NCBI GenBank assembly: GCA_002937505.1
Contig: PTJY01000003.1
Coordinates: forward strand, 254,060-318,059
Origin: Alphaproteobacteria bacterium MarineAlpha12_Bin1
GTDB taxonomy: Bacteria; Pseudomonadota; Alphaproteobacteria; UBA6615
Length of the DNA stretch: 64,000 nt
Direction: 5' to 3'
This document shows positions 28,313 through 39,349 of the stretch, one piece after another. Each line of letters opens with the position of its first letter. The first letter of the stretch is position 1. The notes under the pieces were generated by a model that was not told where the DNA came from, did no database searches, and saw only the letters and a program-made list of their open reading frames with translations. Both the position numbers and the translations under genes were made by a program.

Positions 28313-29326
28313 CTAATTACTCTTTGGAACCTCAAATATTTGCCCTGGAAATATAAGATCAGGATCATTTATTTGATGGAGATTTGCTTTATATATTATT
28401 GTGTATTTAACCCCCTTGCCATAACTTCTACGAGCTATTCTCCAAAGACTATTTCCTGGCTGCACTATAACAAAGCTCTCTGATGGCATGTTTTTCAACG
28501 CGTCATGTTTAACCAATGGAAGTTGCTCCTGAGATGCGACCTTTCCATCCTTCTCTAATTGATCAACTCGCAAGGTATAACGTCCTGGCTCAACTTTTTG
28601 TTCCGGAGTTATGGACCACTTGCTTTCTTTATCGGTCTTAGTACTACCAATCAGTTTATTATCGATGTAAACATTTACGGTTGAGTCCGGTTTAGAGACA
28701 CCAGACAAAGCAATTTCTCCCTTATCATCATAATCGACAGCGCTTACAGAAACATCAGAAGCATTACTTGGCTTCTTGTTGTCTGGATCGTTTTTATTCG
28801 GAGCTTGTAGAATTTTTGCTGGAGCTACTTTATCTTTACCCACCTCAACTGCCAGTGTTCCCTTTCTATCTTTAGGAACGGCCAAAATAACCACACGATC
28901 GGATTCAATTGGATCAGCTTCGCCACACTTTGCCTGTAAACTTAGCGCTCTATCTCCAGCACTTAAAGGATTATCAGGAATTAGCACCCAATCCCCTCGG
29001 CGATCCGCTACGGCTGTTCCAACCACCTTACCGCCATCGCGAACCATTATTTTACAACCAGGGGATGCTCTTCCAGCCACGACAACATTGCCATCATCAT
29101 CGACTCGAACAATATCAAACTCGGGAATTAATAGCTCTAATTTTAAAGACTCTTCTCCCTTTAAAGAAACCGAGGGTTCTTTATCAGACTTATTCTCTTT
29201 AACCATCCCCTTTTGGCTTTGGGAGGGTGGGGTATCTGGCGAGGGCAGCTGGTAGAAAACAATTACACCAACTACAACAGCGAGTATAAGCGCTGCAACA
29301 CCCCATTCAACTAGTGGTCGATTCAC
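28313..29326 (-). CDS. LysM-domain cell-envelope protein
   Basis: The 337-residue protein has one N-terminal membrane helix (about 9-26), a Lys/Asp/Ser-rich linker, two beta-rich repeats (about 72-150 and 195-265, each with an immunoglobulin-like GxxxPGxxVxV/VxxDGxxxG pattern), and a C-terminal LysM domain (about 284-335: VIVQPGNSLWRIARRSYG, INDPDLIFPGQIFEVP). LysM binds glycan, so this is probably an inner-membrane-anchored peptidoglycan-binding protein. Start is GTG 29326. Single gene, divergent from the LOG gene. Confidence 0.85.
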   Translation of the reverse strand: MNRPLVEWGVAALILAVVVGVIVFYQLPSPDTPPSQSQKGMVKENKSDKEPSVSLKGEESLKLELLIPEFDIVRVDDDGNVVVAGRASPGCKIMVRDGGKVVGTAVADRRGDWVLIPDNPLSAGDRALSLQAKCGEADPIESDRVVILAVPKDRKGTLAVEVGKDKVAPAKILQAPNKNDPDNKKPSNASDVSVSAVDYDDKGEIALSGVSKPDSTVNVYIDNKLIGSTKTDKESKWSITPEQKVEPGRYTLRVDQLEKDGKVASQEQLPLVKHDALKNMPSESFVIVQPGNSLWRIARRSYGKGVKYTIIYKANLHQINDPDLIFPGQIFEVPKSN

Positions 29327-29465
29327 TTTGGCAGCCCTATAATCTTTCCATTATTAAAAAACAAGTTTTCCATTTACAACTAAACACGGTATTAGATGGG
29401 AGAGTTAATGGCAATCACCGTATGATAAGATAAATGATTTAAATATTGTATACTTACAGGTCTAT

Positions 29466-30029
29466 ATGAAAAAAATTGAAACAATTTGTGTTTATTGCGG
29501 TGCATCTAGCAATGGGCCCGCATATCATCGAGAAGTGGCAAAGGATTTAGGCGTTATATTAGCCAAAGAAAAGATAAAATTAGTATATGGTGGAGGCAGC
29601 AGTGGTGTAATGGGCGCACTCGCAGATTCAGTAATAAATGAAGGAGGATTTGTAACTGGCATTATACCTGAATTTTTGCTTTCTCACGAAATGGCGCACA
29701 AAGGTGTTAACGAACTTAAAATAGTAAATAATATGCATGAAAGAAAAGCCCTAATGGCCTCTATGGCTCAAGGATTTGTCGTCTTACCTGGAGGTATTGG
29801 AACATTAGAGGAGTTTTTTGAAATTATTACGTGGAGACAACTAGGAATACATAACAAACCTATTGTAGTTCTTAATGTTATGGGGTTCTGGAATAATCTC
29901 ACAACAATCATTGATTCACTGATTACATCTGGTTATATGCGTGAAGAGAACAAAGAACTACTAAAGTTTGTTGAAAAAACGGATCAAGTACTCCCACAAC
30001 TGAAAAAAATATTTGGACAACCTAGTTAA
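29466..30029 (+). CDS. LOG-family (TIGR00730) nucleotide phosphoribohydrolase
   Basis: The 187-residue Rossmann-like protein has the LOG signatures VYCGASSNG near the start, LVYGGGSSGVMG and PGGIGTLEEFFE with the catalytic Glu, plus the MHERK segment. LOG proteins release free base and ribose 5-phosphate from cytokinin- or AMP-type monophosphates; in bacteria the role is usually nucleotide salvage. Start ATG 29466. Confidence 0.9.
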   Translation: MKKIETICVYCGASSNGPAYHREVAKDLGVILAKEKIKLVYGGGSSGVMGALADSVINEGGFVTGIIPEFLLSHEMAHKGVNELKIVNNMHERKALMASMAQGFVVLPGGIGTLEEFFEIITWRQLGIHNKPIVVLNVMGFWNNLTTIIDSLITSGYMREENKELLKFVEKTDQVLPQLKKIFGQPS

Positions 30030-30245
30030 AAATAATTTCAATAAAAAATTTAGAAGCAATTTTAGTGTACCCCTTGAACCCAATGAACATGAGACGTATT
30101 TTCCCATCCGAATTAAGAATTTTACTATCTGCTTTGAATATCTATAAAACCAGATAATACTTTAACCAATTTTTCTATTCGACGGATAAAGTTACTTACA
30201 GTCTCTCAAATAGAATTCGATACAACTTTATTAAATGAGGCAAAA

Positions 30246-31616
30246 ATGATTGATCTTATATCCATCGCAAAAACAGAAGCCAATGGCGGTGACCTTTTTG
30301 CTGAATTAAAGGCTTTATATGAAGAATCAGAAGTAAGGCCTGAGGGTTTTCCAGATGCTGTAGTCTGGAAGGGAGGAAATTTTGATGGCAACGTCCAACC
30401 CGTTGCTCATTCACTTACCGATGCCTATGCACTTCTGGGAACCATAGCAGCCATAGATGTTTTAGGGCTACCCTTTTACGCAGTACCTATGTGGTCCCAA
30501 TACAGGCACGATACTAAACTTGAATGTCTTTCTTGGTTTGGAAACATGCCTTGCATTTCTATTAAGTGGTCAACAGCGGGAGACGCATATGTAAATGATG
30601 GAACTGGAAAAAAAGTGGTTGTAATGGGTAAATCGGGAAATGCCCCCTTACGGACCCAAGCTGGAGTCTATTGTAATGTTAGGCCATACGGGCCTATTAC
30701 AGTTGTAAGGTGTATGCCCTGCCTTCCATATTCTCAGAACCGCCCAAAATTTGATGTAAATGAGAAAACTGGACTAATTCATTCAGAAATGAACTCCCCT
30801 GGCATTCAAATGGCGTACGCTAATCGACTTTTCTTAAAAATGGTGCATGAAACTGGAAAAATAGGACGTGTTGCAATGAAGCCCACACAGGCAATGGAGG
30901 ATGGGATAAATGCTGGACTACATGCCTGGATGATAAAAGACACTAAGTTCTCTGTAGGACGAAAATACGCTGTAGACCCTTATGAAGAGCACAAAGAGAA
31001 TATAGAAAAAATTATACGATTGCTGCCAAATGATTTTAAAAATGGAATGGATGAATGGGAGGGTCAAATAGAACAACATATTGCAGATACAAATTATGGA
31101 TTGCTCTTATGGGATTTAATTGAAAAAAGAGATTGTATTGTCCTCGCCACCGATTTAGACGGTGACCGATTAACTGACCTTTTAGCAGACGTTTCGGATC
31201 CATTAAGAGCCTTTGCAAAAGCATTCTCAAAATATTTGGGACAGGATGTTGATATAAATAAGGCATGGTCCAGTATGGGATACACGACTGGAAATGGGAG
31301 AGACATGACATCTGTTATGCACCGCATGTCTGGTCCAGCTATACACGAACAAACATTGGGGTCTGCTGACGCTATGTTACTCCGTCTACTAGAAGGAGAT
31401 GAATGGGTAGGCGGAACCAAAAAGCCTTACGATCCAAGAATCCACTTTGTGTTAATTCGTGACGCCTATATCGATGCAAACCCTGATAATATTGGTCTGC
31501 GTAACTGGCTAGATGATGTTTTAGAAAAGTTTGATACTGTTTACTCACAGGAAAGACCAGGATTTCTTGAGGGCTACAATATGCTGAAAGAAGCAATTGA
31601 TCCTTGGACAGGTTAA
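30246..31616 (+). CDS. Protein of unknown function, 456 residues
   Basis: I do not recognise this protein. It looks soluble, with no signal peptide or membrane helix, and is rich in Trp, Met and Gly. Noticeable segments are a Cys-bearing stretch with a CMPCLP element (about residues 158-163), LVIRDAYIDANPDN near the C-terminus, and DLDGDRLTDLL in the middle, which resembles an acidic metal-binding loop. GAGGCAAAAATG gives a fair ribosome site at the chosen start. It is flanked by gaps and is probably monocistronic; the next gene converges on it. Confidence 0.75.
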   Translation: MIDLISIAKTEANGGDLFAELKALYEESEVRPEGFPDAVVWKGGNFDGNVQPVAHSLTDAYALLGTIAAIDVLGLPFYAVPMWSQYRHDTKLECLSWFGNMPCISIKWSTAGDAYVNDGTGKKVVVMGKSGNAPLRTQAGVYCNVRPYGPITVVRCMPCLPYSQNRPKFDVNEKTGLIHSEMNSPGIQMAYANRLFLKMVHETGKIGRVAMKPTQAMEDGINAGLHAWMIKDTKFSVGRKYAVDPYEEHKENIEKIIRLLPNDFKNGMDEWEGQIEQHIADTNYGLLLWDLIEKRDCIVLATDLDGDRLTDLLADVSDPLRAFAKAFSKYLGQDVDINKAWSSMGYTTGNGRDMTSVMHRMSGPAIHEQTLGSADAMLLRLLEGDEWVGGTKKPYDPRIHFVLIRDAYIDANPDNIGLRNWLDDVLEKFDTVYSQERPGFLEGYNMLKEAIDPWTG

Positions 31617-31690
31617 TATCCTAGACAAAGATTTTAGATGTTAAATAAAGGTCTATAGAAGAGATAAACTAGGAGAGGATAGTGTTTTCC

Positions 31691-32872
31691 TTAATGGCTA
31701 ATTGACTTCATTGAACTTTCTATACCATCCAGAGTTAAAGGAAACATTCTGCCGTCAAATATTTCACTTATAATGCCCGCTGAAGGAAAATAACGCCATC
31801 TATCTTTTGGTAAGGGATTTAACCAACAAGCGTTAGGATAAGTACGAAGCAGTCGTTTTAGCCATACGTCTCCGGCCTCTTCATTCCAATGTTCAACACT
31901 CCCTCCAGGATAAACAATTTCATATGGACTCATAGCTGCGTCACCAACCAATATAAGCTTATAATCAGAAGGGTAAGTATGGAGTAGGTCCCAAGTAGGT
32001 ATTCGACGAGATTGTCTACGACGATTCTCTCGCCATACAGACTCATAAATACAATTGTGAAAGTAAAAGTATTCTAAATTTTTAAATTCTGTCCTAGCAG
32101 CAGAAAAAAGTTCTTCACAATTTCGTACATGACTATCCATTGAACCGCCAACATCAAACAAAATGAGTATTTTGACGGCATTATGTCGTTCGGGGACCAT
32201 CTTTATATCTAGCCATCCACCATTTCGGGCAGTGGAAGAAATAGTGTCTTCAATATCTAATTCCTCTGTCGCACCTTCGCGAGCAAAGCGCCTAAGCCTT
32301 CTGAGGGCCATTTTAATATTTCTCGTGCCCAGTTCTACATCAGAGTCAAGATCACGAAAAATTCTTTTATCCCACACTTTCACAGCAGAAAAATTTCTGT
32401 TTTTCTCCTGACCAATTCTCACTCCTTCTGGATTATAACCATGTGCACCAAAAGGCGATTTTCCTTGTGTTCCAATCCATTTGTTTCCACCCTGGTGTCT
32501 TCCCTTCTGTTCTTCCAAACGTTGACGAAGTGTTTCCATAAGTTTTTCCCAACCTCCCAGAGCTTCAATCTGAGCCTTTTCTTCATCGGTAAGAGATAAC
32601 TCCCCCATTTTTTTTATCCATTCTTCCGGAATATCAGAAAAGTCTTCTTCAAAATTGAGAGGTTCCAGGCCACGAAATATATGTCCAAAGACACGATCAA
32701 AACGATCAATATGCCTTTCGTCTTTAACTAAAAGTGAACGAGATAGATAATAAAATTCTTCGACCTGATAATGGCCAAGCCCTTTTTCAAGGGCACCTAT
32801 CAAATCCAAGTACTCACGTAGCGTGACAGGGATGTCTGAACGACGTAACTCAAGAAAAAATTGCGTAAACAT
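31691..32872 (-). CDS. VWA-domain protein, CoxE-like
   Basis: The 393-residue protein has an N-terminal helical domain and a C-terminal von Willebrand A domain with a MIDAS-like ILILFDVGGSMD motif, where the usual DxSxS is DxGxS. It pairs with the MoxR-type ATPase encoded just upstream (34 bp gap). MoxR-VWA pairs act as metal-centre chaperones, for example CoxD/CoxE in CO dehydrogenase maturation, but no cox genes are nearby and the client is unknown. Start ATG 32872. Confidence 0.83.
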   Translation of the reverse strand: MFTQFFLELRRSDIPVTLREYLDLIGALEKGLGHYQVEEFYYLSRSLLVKDERHIDRFDRVFGHIFRGLEPLNFEEDFSDIPEEWIKKMGELSLTDEEKAQIEALGGWEKLMETLRQRLEEQKGRHQGGNKWIGTQGKSPFGAHGYNPEGVRIGQEKNRNFSAVKVWDKRIFRDLDSDVELGTRNIKMALRRLRRFAREGATEELDIEDTISSTARNGGWLDIKMVPERHNAVKILILFDVGGSMDSHVRNCEELFSAARTEFKNLEYFYFHNCIYESVWRENRRRQSRRIPTWDLLHTYPSDYKLILVGDAAMSPYEIVYPGGSVEHWNEEAGDVWLKRLLRTYPNACWLNPLPKDRWRYFPSAGIISEIFDGRMFPLTLDGIESSMKSISH

Positions 32873-32906
32873 CTATCTTTCCGACTTCTGTAGTCTTCCT
32901 TTTTTT

Positions 32907-33758
32907 CTAATCACGCGCTCTTTCACCTCTATTTAAAAAAGCTAAACGTTCTAGAAGATGAACATCTTGCTCAGACTTAAGCAAAGCGCCATAAAGAGGT
33001 GGTATAAGTTTTGCTGGATCACTTGTTCTCAAAACATCAGCATCTATTTCCTCGGCCACTAATAACTTTAACCAATCTAACAATTCAGAAGTGGAGGGCT
33101 TTTTCTTCAAACCAGGAACATCTCTGACATCATAAAATATCTTTAAAGCTTCACTTAATAAATTCTTCTTGATTTCAGGGTAATGAACGTCAACAATTTT
33201 TTGCATTGTTTGTTCGTCTGGAAAGCTTATATAGTGAAAAAAACACCTCCGCAGGAATGCGTCTGGTAATTCTTTCTCATTGTTGGAAGTAATAAGAACT
33301 ATCGGCCTGCTTTTAGAAACTACGGTAGTTTTCGTCTCATATATATAAAATTCCATACGGTCTAATTCTAGTAATAAATCATTGGGAAACTCGATATCAG
33401 CTTTATCAATTTCGTCAATTAAAACAACTGGCCGTTTGTCGCTGTCAAAAGCTTCCCATAATTTTCCTTGAACAATATAATTATTGATGTCACCGACCCT
33501 ATCGTCTCCTAGTTGACCATCACGTAAGCGAGCAACGGCATCATATTCATATAAACCATGTTGGGCTTTAGTTGTAGATTTTATGTGCCATTCTATAAGA
33601 GGAGCATCAAGAGCTAATGCAATTTCTCGGGCCAAGACAGTTTTTCCTGTGCCAGGCTCACCCTTAACAAGCAACGGCTTTTGAAGAGTAATTGCAGCAT
33701 TAACAGACACCTTAAGGTCATCTGTTGCCACATATTCCTTGGTTCCTTCAAAACGCAT
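32907..33758 (-). CDS. MoxR/CoxD-type AAA+ ATPase
   Basis: The 283-residue AAA+ protein shows Walker A GEPGTGKTVLA (residues 37-47), Walker B VVLIDEIDKAD, sensor 1 ITSNN and the arginine-finger helix LRRC. It most likely remodels or loads a target together with the VWA protein encoded downstream. It lies 41 bp downstream of alaS and could be on the same transcript. Start ATG 33758. Confidence 0.88.
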   Translation of the reverse strand: MRFEGTKEYVATDDLKVSVNAAITLQKPLLVKGEPGTGKTVLAREIALALDAPLIEWHIKSTTKAQHGLYEYDAVARLRDGQLGDDRVGDINNYIVQGKLWEAFDSDKRPVVLIDEIDKADIEFPNDLLLELDRMEFYIYETKTTVVSKSRPIVLITSNNEKELPDAFLRRCFFHYISFPDEQTMQKIVDVHYPEIKKNLLSEALKIFYDVRDVPGLKKKPSTSELLDWLKLLVAEEIDADVLRTSDPAKLIPPLYGALLKSEQDVHLLERLAFLNRGERARD

Positions 33759-33799
33759 AAATCACCCTTTCCGAACGCTAAATAGCGTACCCCTTTTCA

Positions 33800-36475
33800 C
33801 TACTTGGATAATTGTTCTTTAATCTCAGATTCTATTGCTTTTAGAGCTTCGTCAGCCTTCTCAGCATTTGGTCCCCCACCTTGGGCCATATCAGACCGAC
33901 CTCCACCACCTTTACCACCGATCTCAGCAACCCCTATCCGTACAAGGTCTATTGCACTAAAACGTTTAACTAGGTCAGCAGTGACACCAACAACAATAGA
34001 CCCCTTATCATCATATACGTCAGTTACAGCTACAATACCTGATCCAATTTTAACTTTTATGTCATCTACCAAAGCTTTCAGCTCACGAGGTGGAACGTCT
34101 TTTAATGACCTCCCAACAAATGTGATTCCACCTATATCTGCTCCTCGCGTATCTTGATCAACTGCACCGCCAGTTGCTATTTTTCTCCTAGCGTCTGCTA
34201 AATCACGTTCTAGTTTACGTCTCTCCTCTATAAGTTGAGCCACTCTAACAGGGACATTCTGCTGGCTTGTTTTCAATATGTCAGCTGTTTCAGTTAGTAG
34301 GTTTGACTGCTCACCTAGATGACGTCTTGCCTCAATTCCAGTTAAGGCTTCTATACGGCGGACGCCTGCTGAAACTCCTCCTTCGGAAATTATTTTAAAT
34401 AGCCCAATATCACCAGTTTGGCTTACGTGTGTTCCGCCACATAACTCAACAGAAAATTTTCTATTTATTTCATTAGTGCCAGACCCTACGAGGCCTCCCA
34501 TAGACACTACACGCACTTCATCACCATACTTTTCTCCAAACAAAGCTAAGGCGCCAGCTTCTATGGCTTTCTCTGGCGTCAAAATAAGAGTGTCAACTTT
34601 AGAGTTAAGCAAAATTCTTTGGTTAACTATGTCTTCCACTGCTGTAAGGTCTTCCTTGGAAATTGGTGTAGGTTGACTTATATCAAAACGCAATCTATCT
34701 GGCGCTACAAGTGAACCTTTTTGGGTGACATGTTCTCCAAGCTGATTTCGTAACGCCTGATGTAAAAGATGAGTTGCCGAGTGGTTTGCCCGTAATCGAT
34801 CACGTCTATCAATATTAACATTTAACTCTGCAATGTCTCCTACCTTGAGTTGTTCTTGTAAGATTGTACCAAAGTGAACATGAAGTTCGCCTAGTTTCTT
34901 TTGTGTATCTATAATCTCAACTTTTGAACCTTTGTTGGTACAAAGAGAGCCTGTATCCCCAATTTGTCCTCCGGATTCAGCATAAAAAGGTGTCTGATTT
35001 AGTACAAGCGCGACCGAGTCTCCAATATTTGCGTATTCAACGATTTTTCCACCAACAACAATAGCTAAAATAATGCCCTCAGCCATAACAGTGTCATAAC
35101 CTAGGAATTCTGTTGCACCAATATTTTCCCTAACATCAAACCATACCTCGTCAGTCACTTCTTCACCGGATCCAGACCATGACTGGCGGGCGGCTTCTCT
35201 CTGTTTTTCCATTGATTTATCAAAATCTTCTAGACCAACACTAAGGCCCTGACCTCTTGCTATATCTTGAGTTAAGTCAATTGGAAAACCGTAAGTATCG
35301 TAGAGTTTGAAAGCAACTTCACCAGATATTATATCACCCTCATCCAAGCTGGAAATTTCTTCATCAAGAAGTCTAAGTCCTCTTTCTAGGGTTTGCTTGA
35401 ATCTTTCTTCCTCAAGTTTGAATGTTTCAGTAATTAATGCTTCGGCACGAACCAACTCATTAAAAGCCAACCCCATGGCACTGACTAGAGTAGGAACTAA
35501 TCTATGCATCAGCGGGTCATCAGAACCCAATAGATGCGCATGTCTCATTGCTCGACGCATAATCCTACGAAGGACATATCCGCGACCTTCGTTTGAAGGC
35601 AACACGCCATCAGCTATAAGAAAAGAACAAGCCCTTAGATGATCGGCAATAACTCTATGGCTTACAGAGTTTTCTCCATCAGCTTGGGTATTGGTTTCTT
35701 CAGCGGAAGCTTCAATTAGGCTTCGCATTAAATCTATATCGTAATTATCATGCTTTCCCTGGAGAACAGCCGCTATTCTCTCTAACCCCATCCCTGTATC
35801 TATAGAAGGTCTCGGTAATGCTACACGGTTCCCGGGCGAGTGCTGCTCAAATTGCATGAATACTAAATTCCAAATTTCGATAAATCTATCACCATCTTCA
35901 TTTGGACTACCTGGTGGACCGCCAGGAACATTTTCCCCGTGATCAAAGAAAATTTCTGAACAAGGCCCACAAGGGCCTGTATCACCCATTTGCCAAAAGT
36001 TATCCTGAGTAGATATACGAATGATTTTCTCTTCAGGTAGATTTGCTATTCGCTTCCATAAGTCGGCCGCTTCGTCATCATCCGAATATACCGTTACCAA
36101 TAAACGCTCAGCCGGTAAATCATATTCCTTAGTTAACAATTTCCATGCCAACTCTATAGCCACATCCTTAAAATAATCACCAAATGAAAAATTACCTAGC
36201 ATTTCAAAAAATGTATGATGGCGGGCTGTATAACCCACATTTTCTAAGTCATTATGCTTACCACCTGCTCGAACACATTTTTGGGATGTCGTCGCTCGCT
36301 TATAGGGGCGTGATTCCGTCCCAGTAAAAACATTCTTAAATTGTACCATACCAGCGTTGGCGAAAAGCAAAGATGGATCATTCCGTGGGACAAGGGATGA
36401 AGAATCTACAATCTCGTGTTCATTACGAGCGAAGTAATCTAGAAAAGCTGTCCGAATTTCACTTGTTGTTGCCAT
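33800..36475 (-). CDS. alaS: Alanyl-tRNA synthetase
   Basis: The 891-residue enzyme charges tRNA-Ala. The class II catalytic core ([31 protein letters not shown]) is followed by the editing domain with the zinc site HSATHLLH ... [11 protein letters not shown], and the C-Ala domain ending in the glycine-rich [14 protein letters not shown]. Full length with no anomaly. Start ATG 36475. Confidence 0.97.
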   Translation of the reverse strand: MATTSEIRTAFLDYFARNEHEIVDSSSLVPRNDPSLLFANAGMVQFKNVFTGTESRPYKRATTSQKCVRAGGKHNDLENVGYTARHHTFFEMLGNFSFGDYFKDVAIELAWKLLTKEYDLPAERLLVTVYSDDDEAADLWKRIANLPEEKIIRISTQDNFWQMGDTGPCGPCSEIFFDHGENVPGGPPGSPNEDGDRFIEIWNLVFMQFEQHSPGNRVALPRPSIDTGMGLERIAAVLQGKHDNYDIDLMRSLIEASAEETNTQADGENSVSHRVIADHLRACSFLIADGVLPSNEGRGYVLRRIMRRAMRHAHLLGSDDPLMHRLVPTLVSAMGLAFNELVRAEALITETFKLEEERFKQTLERGLRLLDEEISSLDEGDIISGEVAFKLYDTYGFPIDLTQDIARGQGLSVGLEDFDKSMEKQREAARQSWSGSGEEVTDEVWFDVRENIGATEFLGYDTVMAEGIILAIVVGGKIVEYANIGDSVALVLNQTPFYAESGGQIGDTGSLCTNKGSKVEIIDTQKKLGELHVHFGTILQEQLKVGDIAELNVNIDRRDRLRANHSATHLLHQALRNQLGEHVTQKGSLVAPDRLRFDISQPTPISKEDLTAVEDIVNQRILLNSKVDTLILTPEKAIEAGALALFGEKYGDEVRVVSMGGLVGSGTNEINRKFSVELCGGTHVSQTGDIGLFKIISEGGVSAGVRRIEALTGIEARRHLGEQSNLLTETADILKTSQQNVPVRVAQLIEERRKLERDLADARRKIATGGAVDQDTRGADIGGITFVGRSLKDVPPRELKALVDDIKVKIGSGIVAVTDVYDDKGSIVVGVTADLVKRFSAIDLVRIGVAEIGGKGGGGRSDMAQGGGPNAEKADEALKAIESEIKEQLSK

Positions 36476-36666
36476 GGACCCAAAACGAAATATGATAAAA
36501 GAGAACGTTCAATACCTTAAAAAACTTCTTAATTCCAAATTAGCACTAATGGTATGATGAAAAATAGCTTTTTCTCCGTGCTATATCAGAATTCACTCGA
36601 GAGTTATAACTCTAATCTTTTACCTTGCGTCCGTACACCTGTCGAGGGCCCTCACTCATCAACACG

Positions 36667-36700
36667 AAAAGAGCGGCAACTCTAATAGTGCCGCTCCATT
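36667..36700 (-). terminator. Rho-independent terminator after recA
   Basis: An 8-bp perfect stem GAGCGGCA/TGCCGCTC (36671-36678 with 36689-36696) and a ten-base loop is followed on the minus strand by TTTTCG. It lies 60 bp past the recA stop. The plus-strand side also has a loose T-run, so it may work in both directions. Confidence 0.75.
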
Positions 36701-36755
36701 TGTTTTAAAGAATAATCTAACCGTATTACTCAAAAACTATCGTTGAGGATTAATT

Positions 36756-37841
36756 TTACTCTTCTAAAGATTCTTCTTCATCACTCGTTGATTCATCAGG
36801 AATTCCAAGCATTGATTCACTAATTAGGCCTGCATTACTAAGAATTTGCTTTTCAATTTGTACAAGAATTTCTGGGTGATCAGATAGGAATGTCTTTGCG
36901 TTCTCACGACCTTGCCCAATTCTTTCATCACCAAATGAAAACCATGAACCAGATTTCTCAACTATTCCGGCTTGAACCCCTAAATCTATCAACTCTCCTG
37001 TCTTGGAAATGCCAGCTCCATACATAATATCAAATTCCACAACCTTAAAGGGAGGCGCTAATTTGTTTTTTACAACTTTCACCTTAGTTTGATTACCAAC
37101 TATTTCATCACGTTCTTTTATGGATCCAATTCTTCTTATATCAAGACGGACAGATGCATAAAACTTCAGCGCATTACCACCTGTGGTTGTCTCCGGACTT
37201 CCAAACATTACACCAATCTTATGACGAATTTGGTTTATAAAAATAACAGTAGTATCAGACTTAGAAATTGATCCAGTCAATTTTCGTAAAGCCTGACTCA
37301 TTAAGCGAGCATGTAATCCAGGCAAATTATCGCCCATATCACCCTCAAGTTCAGCTCTTGGAACTAAGGCAGCTACACTGTCAACAACAAGAATGTCTAA
37401 AGCTCCAGAACGTACAAGTGTATCTGTAATTTCTAAAGCCTGTTCACCAGTATCTGGTTGTGAAATTAATAAATCATCTAAATTGACACCTAATTTTCTT
37501 GCATAAACTGGATCAAGTGCGTGCTCTGCGTCAATAAAAGCGCAAGTCCCGCCGTCCTTTTGACATTCAGCTATAACATGCAAAGCCAATGTAGTTTTGC
37601 CCGAGCTTTCAGGACCATAGATTTCTACGACTCTTCCCTTTGGAATGCCACCTATCCCCAAAGCTATATCTAATCCTATAGAGCCGGTTGAAACAGTCGC
37701 CACTTCAACTGCTTGATCATCTCCAAACCGCATAACAGAACCTTTACCAAACGCACGTTCTATTTGCCCAAGAGCAGCATCCAAGGCTTTTGCTTTATCT
37801 TCCATACTTTCCTTCTCAATGACACGCAGCGATGCAACCAT
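36756..37841 (-). CDS. recA: Recombinase RecA
   Basis: The 361-residue RecA forms ATP-dependent filaments on single-stranded DNA for homologous recombination and SOS induction. Walker [14 protein letters not shown], the [15 protein letters not shown] segment and loop L2 ([16 protein letters not shown]) are intact, with an acidic C-terminal tail. Start: ATG 37841 has AAGGAGA eight bases upstream; an internal ATG at codon 13 (MEDKAKALD) matches the usual RecA N-terminus and also has AAGGAAAG. The twelve extra residues are therefore uncertain. I saw no certain LexA box. Confidence 0.97.
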   Translation of the reverse strand: MVASLRVIEKESMEDKAKALDAALGQIERAFGKGSVMRFGDDQAVEVATVSTGSIGLDIALGIGGIPKGRVVEIYGPESSGKTTLALHVIAECQKDGGTCAFIDAEHALDPVYARKLGVNLDDLLISQPDTGEQALEITDTLVRSGALDILVVDSVAALVPRAELEGDMGDNLPGLHARLMSQALRKLTGSISKSDTTVIFINQIRHKIGVMFGSPETTTGGNALKFYASVRLDIRRIGSIKERDEIVGNQTKVKVVKNKLAPPFKVVEFDIMYGAGISKTGELIDLGVQAGIVEKSGSWFSFGDERIGQGRENAKTFLSDHPEILVQIEKQILSNAGLISESMLGIPDESTSDEEESLEE

Positions 37842-38052
37842 TTTTATTCTCCTTTATTTCACAGAGCTACAAAACCTGCAACGAAAAGCAGCTCATCATG
37901 TAAATAATAGGAGTAATGTACCTATTTTGTTCTTTTTATCAAGTTCTTTTTTTGTTCTTTTTAAAATTCAGGTAAATAAACCAATAAAAACTTATATTCA
38001 GTAAACTAAAAAAATTTATTTGGCCAAATACTGATTTAAAGTTTTACATGGT

Positions 38053-39297
38053 TTACAAACCAGCCGCCGCCAACTCAACTCTCTTACTATAACGGGGATC
38101 ATTAGGCTCAATTTCACCTAGTAGCCTTGATGCTTTCAAGGTCAAGACATCGTTTGTACCGTCCGAATGAATAAAACTTAAAGCGTCTCTTAAAAGCTTT
38201 TCTATTGGATTCTTCTTCATGTATCCTGTCGCGGCCCAAAGTTCGAATGCTTCTTGTACAACATTAAGGGCAGACTCAGACGCAAAAACTTTACAAAGAG
38301 AAGCTGCCCGAGCGTCAGTATTGCCCTGAGTAGAAGTCCATGCAGAGTACCAAATATAAAAACGAGCTGTTTCTAGCATCATTTGCATCCTAGCCAATCT
38401 TTTCGCTTGAATTTGATGCTCAAAAATTGCCTTACCACCCTGAACTCTTTGTTTAGCATACTGAAGAGTAACATCATGAGCACGCTGAGCTACACCCAAT
38501 ACAGTTGCCCCAGCCTGGATATTTGAACCAAAACTGGTTAAAAATGCTCCCATTTCTGCCAAGGCGTTTCCCGGCGTTCCAATAACATCTTCTTCAGGGA
38601 TCTCTACATTTTTGAACTCTAATGTACCATTTTGTACCGTACGCTGACCAAGTTTATCCCAAACCTCTGTGCAAGAGTATCCGGGAGTATCAGAAGTCAA
38701 TATAAAGCCCGCGATACTTTCCGAGGGTGGCTTAGATAAATCAGTTCTCGCCATAACATAAATTACTTTCGCTAGGCCACCATTAGAGATATATCTCTTC
38801 GTTCCATTTAACACCCATCGGTCACCCTTTTTTTCAGCTGTAAGGCGAATACCACCGTCTGCACCATCGTATGGGTGTATTGTATCACTGCCAGATGTGG
38901 GCTCTGTTGCAGCAGCTGCCAGTAAGCAAGTGTCATCATCAAAAACCCTTGGCAACCATCTTTTGCGTTGCTCATCGTTTGTGAGATGACTAATTGCTGT
39001 CATTATTTTCCATGTTTGGTCAAAAGCAACCGCTACACCTAAATCACCATATGCTATTGTCTCCCCAACTATGGAAAGTGTCAGCACATCGGCTCCTTCT
39101 CCACCAAAATCTTTCGGGACCGATAATGTTCTCAATCCCAATCTGGAGGCCTCCCGTATTAATTCCCAATCAAATGATTTATCAGGCTCAGGAATCAAGT
39201 CAGCTTCTGACGCCCGAGGGATAACCGAATTAATTGCATAATTTAGTGCAATCTCTTTTAACTCTTTTTGTCTCTCCGTTAATGTAAAATCAACCAT
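38053..39297 (-). CDS. Acyl-CoA dehydrogenase family protein
   Basis: This flavoprotein (414 residues from the chosen start) oxidises an acyl-CoA to the enoyl-CoA and passes electrons to ETF. The three domains are recognisable: N-terminal helices (LTERQKELKEIALNYA), central sheet (AAAATEPTSGSDT, LNGTKRYISNGG) and C-terminal helical bundle (QRVQGGKAIFEHQIQAKRLA; TGYMKKNPIEKLLRDA). I chose ATG 39297 over an upstream in-frame ATG (39327) because GGAGGA stands four bases before it. Substrate chain unknown. It lies 52 bp downstream of a zinc alcohol dehydrogenase, probably one operon. Confidence 0.9.
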   Translation of the reverse strand: MVDFTLTERQKELKEIALNYAINSVIPRASEADLIPEPDKSFDWELIREASRLGLRTLSVPKDFGGEGADVLTLSIVGETIAYGDLGVAVAFDQTWKIMTAISHLTNDEQRKRWLPRVFDDDTCLLAAAATEPTSGSDTIHPYDGADGGIRLTAEKKGDRWVLNGTKRYISNGGLAKVIYVMARTDLSKPPSESIAGFILTSDTPGYSCTEVWDKLGQRTVQNGTLEFKNVEIPEEDVIGTPGNALAEMGAFLTSFGSNIQAGATVLGVAQRAHDVTLQYAKQRVQGGKAIFEHQIQAKRLARMQMMLETARFYIWYSAWTSTQGNTDARAASLCKVFASESALNVVQEAFELWAATGYMKKNPIEKLLRDALSFIHSDGTNDVLTLKASRLLGEIEPNDPRYSKRVELAAAGL

Positions 39298-39349
39298 ATT
39301 TTCCTCCGACTTTCGCTGAAGTTTCAACGCGTGTTTATCTAGATTACTA

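Noticed and set aside
31616..31691. TATCCTAG ... CTAGGA inverted repeat between converging genes as a terminator
   Set aside because: Arms are interrupted and widely spaced, with no T-run on either strand.
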